The notes beneath the pieces are model-generated. The model searched no databases. It was given only the letters and a program-made list of their open reading frames with translations, and was not told the origin of the DNA. Of a DNA stretch of 64,000 nt, positions 61,497 through 64,000 are shown one piece after another. How positions within the stretch are numbered: the stretch's first letter is position 1; the number at the start of each line of letters is the position of its first letter. This DNA comes from Mucilaginibacter sp. OK268. Its GTDB lineage: Bacteria > Bacteroidota > Bacteroidia > Sphingobacteriales > Sphingobacteriaceae. The stretch spans positions 62,001 to 126,000 of the forward strand of contig NZ_FNJV01000005.1 of NCBI RefSeq assembly GCF_900103125.1, in the 5' to 3' direction. A program made the position numbers and the translations under genes.

Positions 61497-64000
61497 ATGC
61501 CAAAGTTTTTTAAAATATACCTAACCTTAATTTTTTGCCCGCTGTTACTGTTGTTTAACAATCAATTAACTAAAGCGGGTACCCCGGTTGTGCATCAATC
61601 TCCTAAACCTTTATGGCTAAGCAGTTTTAAAACGTATAATCAAAAGCCATCGGCACGAACCATTGAAAGAGGCTTTTTTTACGCGCTCATTGAAGAACAG
61701 ATCCAGGTAGAAAAACAGGCTGATTATCATCATGTGATCCGCGAGATCGTATCCGAAACTGGGATTCAAAACGCCTCGCAGATATCCATCAGCTTTGACC
61801 CGGCCTTTGAACGCCTGGATTTTCATGATATCACCGTTTGGCGCGATAATAAACCATTGAACCGCCTAAAGATACCTGCCTTTAAAGTATTGGCCGACGA
61901 AAAGAACCTGTCTGATTTTTTATACCAGGGCACTTTTTCGGCCTTACGCATATTGGATGATATCCGTAAAGGCGACCGGATCGAATATTCTTATACATTG
62001 ACCGGTCGTAACCCTATTTTTAAGGGCAAGTATTGCGACAATATCTATTTTCAATGGTACACGCCTATAGCCCATCAGTATACGGCTATCATCACTTCGG
62101 CGCAAAGAAAACTCAATTTTAAATATTTTAATAACACACCAAAAGTAACGGTATCTGAAAACGGCGGACTTAAACAATATGCTTATGAAGCTTTTCAGGT
62201 ACCTGCCGGTCTGGATGATAATAACCAGCCTGATTGGTACGATCCGCTGGGGCACGTGCAGGTCAGCGAATACAACAGTTGGGCCGAGGTGGTTGACTGG
62301 GCGTTGAGTATTAATCCTACCGCCATACATATCACAGGCGAATTGGCCGATCGTATAAAGCAGCTTAAAACCGAAGCCGGTGACGACAAGGAGAAATACT
62401 TCAGGGCGGCTGTAAGGACGGTGCAGGACGAGGTTCGATACATGGGTATTGAGATAGGGCAGTACTCGCATCGTGCCAATGATCCTCAAAAAGTATTCAA
62501 ACAACGCTATGGCGATTGTAAAGATAAATCGCTGCTGCTGGTATCTATGCTAAATGCGGATGGGATCGACGCGCATATGGTTTTGATAAATGCCAGCCGT
62601 AATGAGCATATAGCCGATTATATACCCACCTATTATGCCTTTAATCATGCTGTGGTTACCGCTACCGTTAACGGCAAGCAAGTTTGGGTAGATGCTACTA
62701 TTGATTACCAGGGCGGGGCAGGAACCGATATTTATTTCCCTGATTATGGGAGGGGGCTGGTATTAAAAGCCGGTAATAACTCCCTAACCACTATACCGCC
62801 ATCAAAAACAGGTAAGATCACCGGTAAGGACATTTATACCATTAAAGATGAAAAGTCGCCGGTATTGCTCACCATTAAAACTATCTATACCGGCAACCAT
62901 GCCGATAATCAGCGGGATAGGTTAGCATCCAACAGCATGGCCGAAACAGAAAAAAGTTACCTGGATTACTACGCAAAAATATATACCAAAATTGAACGGA
63001 AGGACTCTATAACTGTATTGGACAACATACAAAAGAACATCATTACAACTACAGAAACCTACCTGATCAGCAATTTCTTTAAAAAGGACTCAACAACCAA
63101 CCGCTTAACCGCAGGTTTTTTCGCCTACAGCATATCAGATATGTTTCCAGGTATTACAGGTCAAACAAAAACGCCTGTATCATTAAGTTATCCATATAAC
63201 CTGGAATACACACAGCAAGTGATATTACCGGGCGGTTGGGATATGACACCGGAAACCAATGCCATTAACCGCGATTATTACCATTTTTCTTCAAATTACA
63301 GTGCAGTAGGGGATAGCCTGTTTTTGCGATACAAGCTAACGTTCCTTAAGGATAATGTACCGCTTGATAAGCTCGCCGAGTTTAAAGATGATATTAAAAA
63401 ACTTAATAACAGTGGCCTCAGTTATAGCTTCTCCTATCTTGGCGCGGGTTCTGAATCATCGGCAGCAGACGTTAATAACTTGATGATCATACTGGTTGGC
63501 ATCCTCATAGCGGGACTTATTTTTGTGGGTATACGGATATATCAGCGTGAAACACCGGCCATTGTTTTTGCTCATGGTTCCGGTTTTCAGCCTATCGGCG
63601 GTTGGCTGGTATTGGTAGCGGTAATATTAGTTTTAACTGCATTGTTTTCTGCACTTGTACTGATCAGTAGTGATTACTTTAGCTCGATAACCTGGAATTT
63701 AGAATCATCGGGCAAGCAGGATAGTGGTTTTAAATTATTTATAGTAATGGAGGTAATCTGTTTTACATTATTGATGTGTTATTCAATTTATTGCCTGATT
63801 TTGCTTATAAATAAACGCGACATATTTCCACGATTAATCACCGCTTATTTTTTGTTTACAGTGGCATTTTTTTTAATCGACTTTATTTGCACGTTCATAT
63901 TAAAACATAATAAGTTTGTAGAACCTCATCCTTATGCGCTTATTTATTCAATAATAATGGCAGTCTTATGGATACCTTATTTTAAAAGATCAGAACGGGT
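61497..64000 (+). CDS. DUF3857/transglutaminase-like/DUF2569 membrane protein (3' end outside window)
   Basis: The ATG at 61497 opens a frame that stays open to the last base, so at least 834 residues; no stop is in the window. A signal sequence (FKIYLTLIFCPLLLLF) is followed by a DUF3857 domain (about 70-230) and a transglutaminase-like domain with Cys in GDCKDKSLLLVSML, His in FNHAVV and Asp in VWVDATID. The C-terminal part has several helices starting NLMIILVGILIAG and a DUF2569-like segment with PIGGWLVLVAV. The triad Cys-His-Asp suggests peptidase or amide-exchange activity outside the cytoplasm. The substrate is unknown. Confidence 0.87.
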   Translation, partial: MPKFFKIYLTLIFCPLLLLFNNQLTKAGTPVVHQSPKPLWLSSFKTYNQKPSARTIERGFFYALIEEQIQVEKQADYHHVIREIVSETGIQNASQISISFDPAFERLDFHDITVWRDNKPLNRLKIPAFKVLADEKNLSDFLYQGTFSALRILDDIRKGDRIEYSYTLTGRNPIFKGKYCDNIYFQWYTPIAHQYTAIITSAQRKLNFKYFNNTPKVTVSENGGLKQYAYEAFQVPAGLDDNNQPDWYDPLGHVQVSEYNSWAEVVDWALSINPTAIHITGELADRIKQLKTEAGDDKEKYFRAAVRTVQDEVRYMGIEIGQYSHRANDPQKVFKQRYGDCKDKSLLLVSMLNADGIDAHMVLINASRNEHIADYIPTYYAFNHAVVTATVNGKQVWVDATIDYQGGAGTDIYFPDYGRGLVLKAGNNSLTTIPPSKTGKITGKDIYTIKDEKSPVLLTIKTIYTGNHADNQRDRLASNSMAETEKSYLDYYAKIYTKIERKDSITVLDNIQKNIITTTETYLISNFFKKDSTTNRLTAGFFAYSISDMFPGITGQTKTPVSLSYPYNLEYTQQVILPGGWDMTPETNAINRDYYHFSSNYSAVGDSLFLRYKLTFLKDNVPLDKLAEFKDDIKKLNNSGLSYSFSYLGAGSESSAADVNNLMIILVGILIAGLIFVGIRIYQRETPAIVFAHGSGFQPIGGWLVLVAVILVLTALFSALVLISSDYFSSITWNLESSGKQDSGFKLFIVMEVICFTLLMCYSIYCLILLINKRDIFPRLITAYFLFTVAFFLIDFICTFILKHNKFVEPHPYALIYSIIMAVLWIPYFKRSER

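Noticed and set aside
61944..62504. Minus-strand ORF of 186 codons opposite the transglutaminase-like gene
   Set aside because: The plus strand has signal peptide, catalytic triad and membrane helices; the minus frame has none.

Overview
The window looks like chromosomal DNA of a Bacteroidota bacterium, most likely a Sphingobacteriaceae member of the Mucilaginibacter/Pedobacter type. The signs are two SusC/SusD outer-membrane pairs, an ECF sigma factor with a FecR anti-sigma, several glycan hydrolases, promoter-like TAnnTTTG boxes, little evidence of Shine-Dalgarno sites, and AT-rich intergenic DNA. The genus is inferred from gene style only. I saw no rRNA, tRNA, CRISPR array, insertion sequence or prophage.

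Layout. (1) 1-16110, plus strand: a glycan-utilisation locus. It has the tail of an ECF sigma factor, a FecR-type anti-sigma, a SusC with an N-terminal STN signalling domain, a SusD lipoprotein, then a tightly packed set: GH89 alpha-N-acetylglucosaminidase, GH35 beta-galactosidase, an HGSNAT-like membrane acetyltransferase and a GH92 alpha-mannosidase with a LamG tail. (2) 16117-35310, minus strand: a ten-gene operon that is the most striking part of the window. Two large proteins carry every activity of a PUFA-synthase-like iterative polyketide/lipid synthase (tandem PfaD-like flavin barrels, KS, AT, two ACPs and KR in one; KS, AT, DH and a phosphopantetheinyl transferase in the other). They are followed by a free ACP, an alpha/beta hydrolase, two GT1 glycosyltransferases, three condensation-type acyltransferases and a small membrane protein. 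The predicted product is a glycosylated, acylated polyketide lipid. (3) 35311-36199: a long AT-rich spacer with a perfect terminator hairpin and a REP-like palindrome. (4) 36200-41786, minus strand: a second SusD/SusC pair (no STN domain) and a TlpA-like thioredoxin. (5) 41787-42718: a non-coding region with a REP-like palindrome, an orphan promoter plus hairpin, and helically phased GTTAAAA repeats. (6) 42719-49053: a second GH92, a LacI-type regulator, a myo-inositol oxygenase and an SSS-family symporter, probably an inositol/glucuronate module. (7) 49240-64000: an APC amino-acid permease, a probable broken hmuS-like heme gene head-to-head with a 5'-shortened AraC-type regulator, a LytTR response regulator, an AqpZ-type aquaporin, a hybrid histidine kinase, an outer-membrane barrel protein, a DUF2723 GT-C membrane protein and a DUF3857/transglutaminase protein cut by the window end.

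How it works together. The first locus would sense, import and trim a complex host-like or mucin-like glycan, with surface signalling from SusC through FecR to the sigma factor. The minus-strand operon would build a carbon chain on ACPs, activate its own ACPs, release the chain, attach sugar, and esterify the product. The LacI module would take up and oxidise a cyclitol or sugar. All functions are read from sequence motifs by eye; no database search was run.
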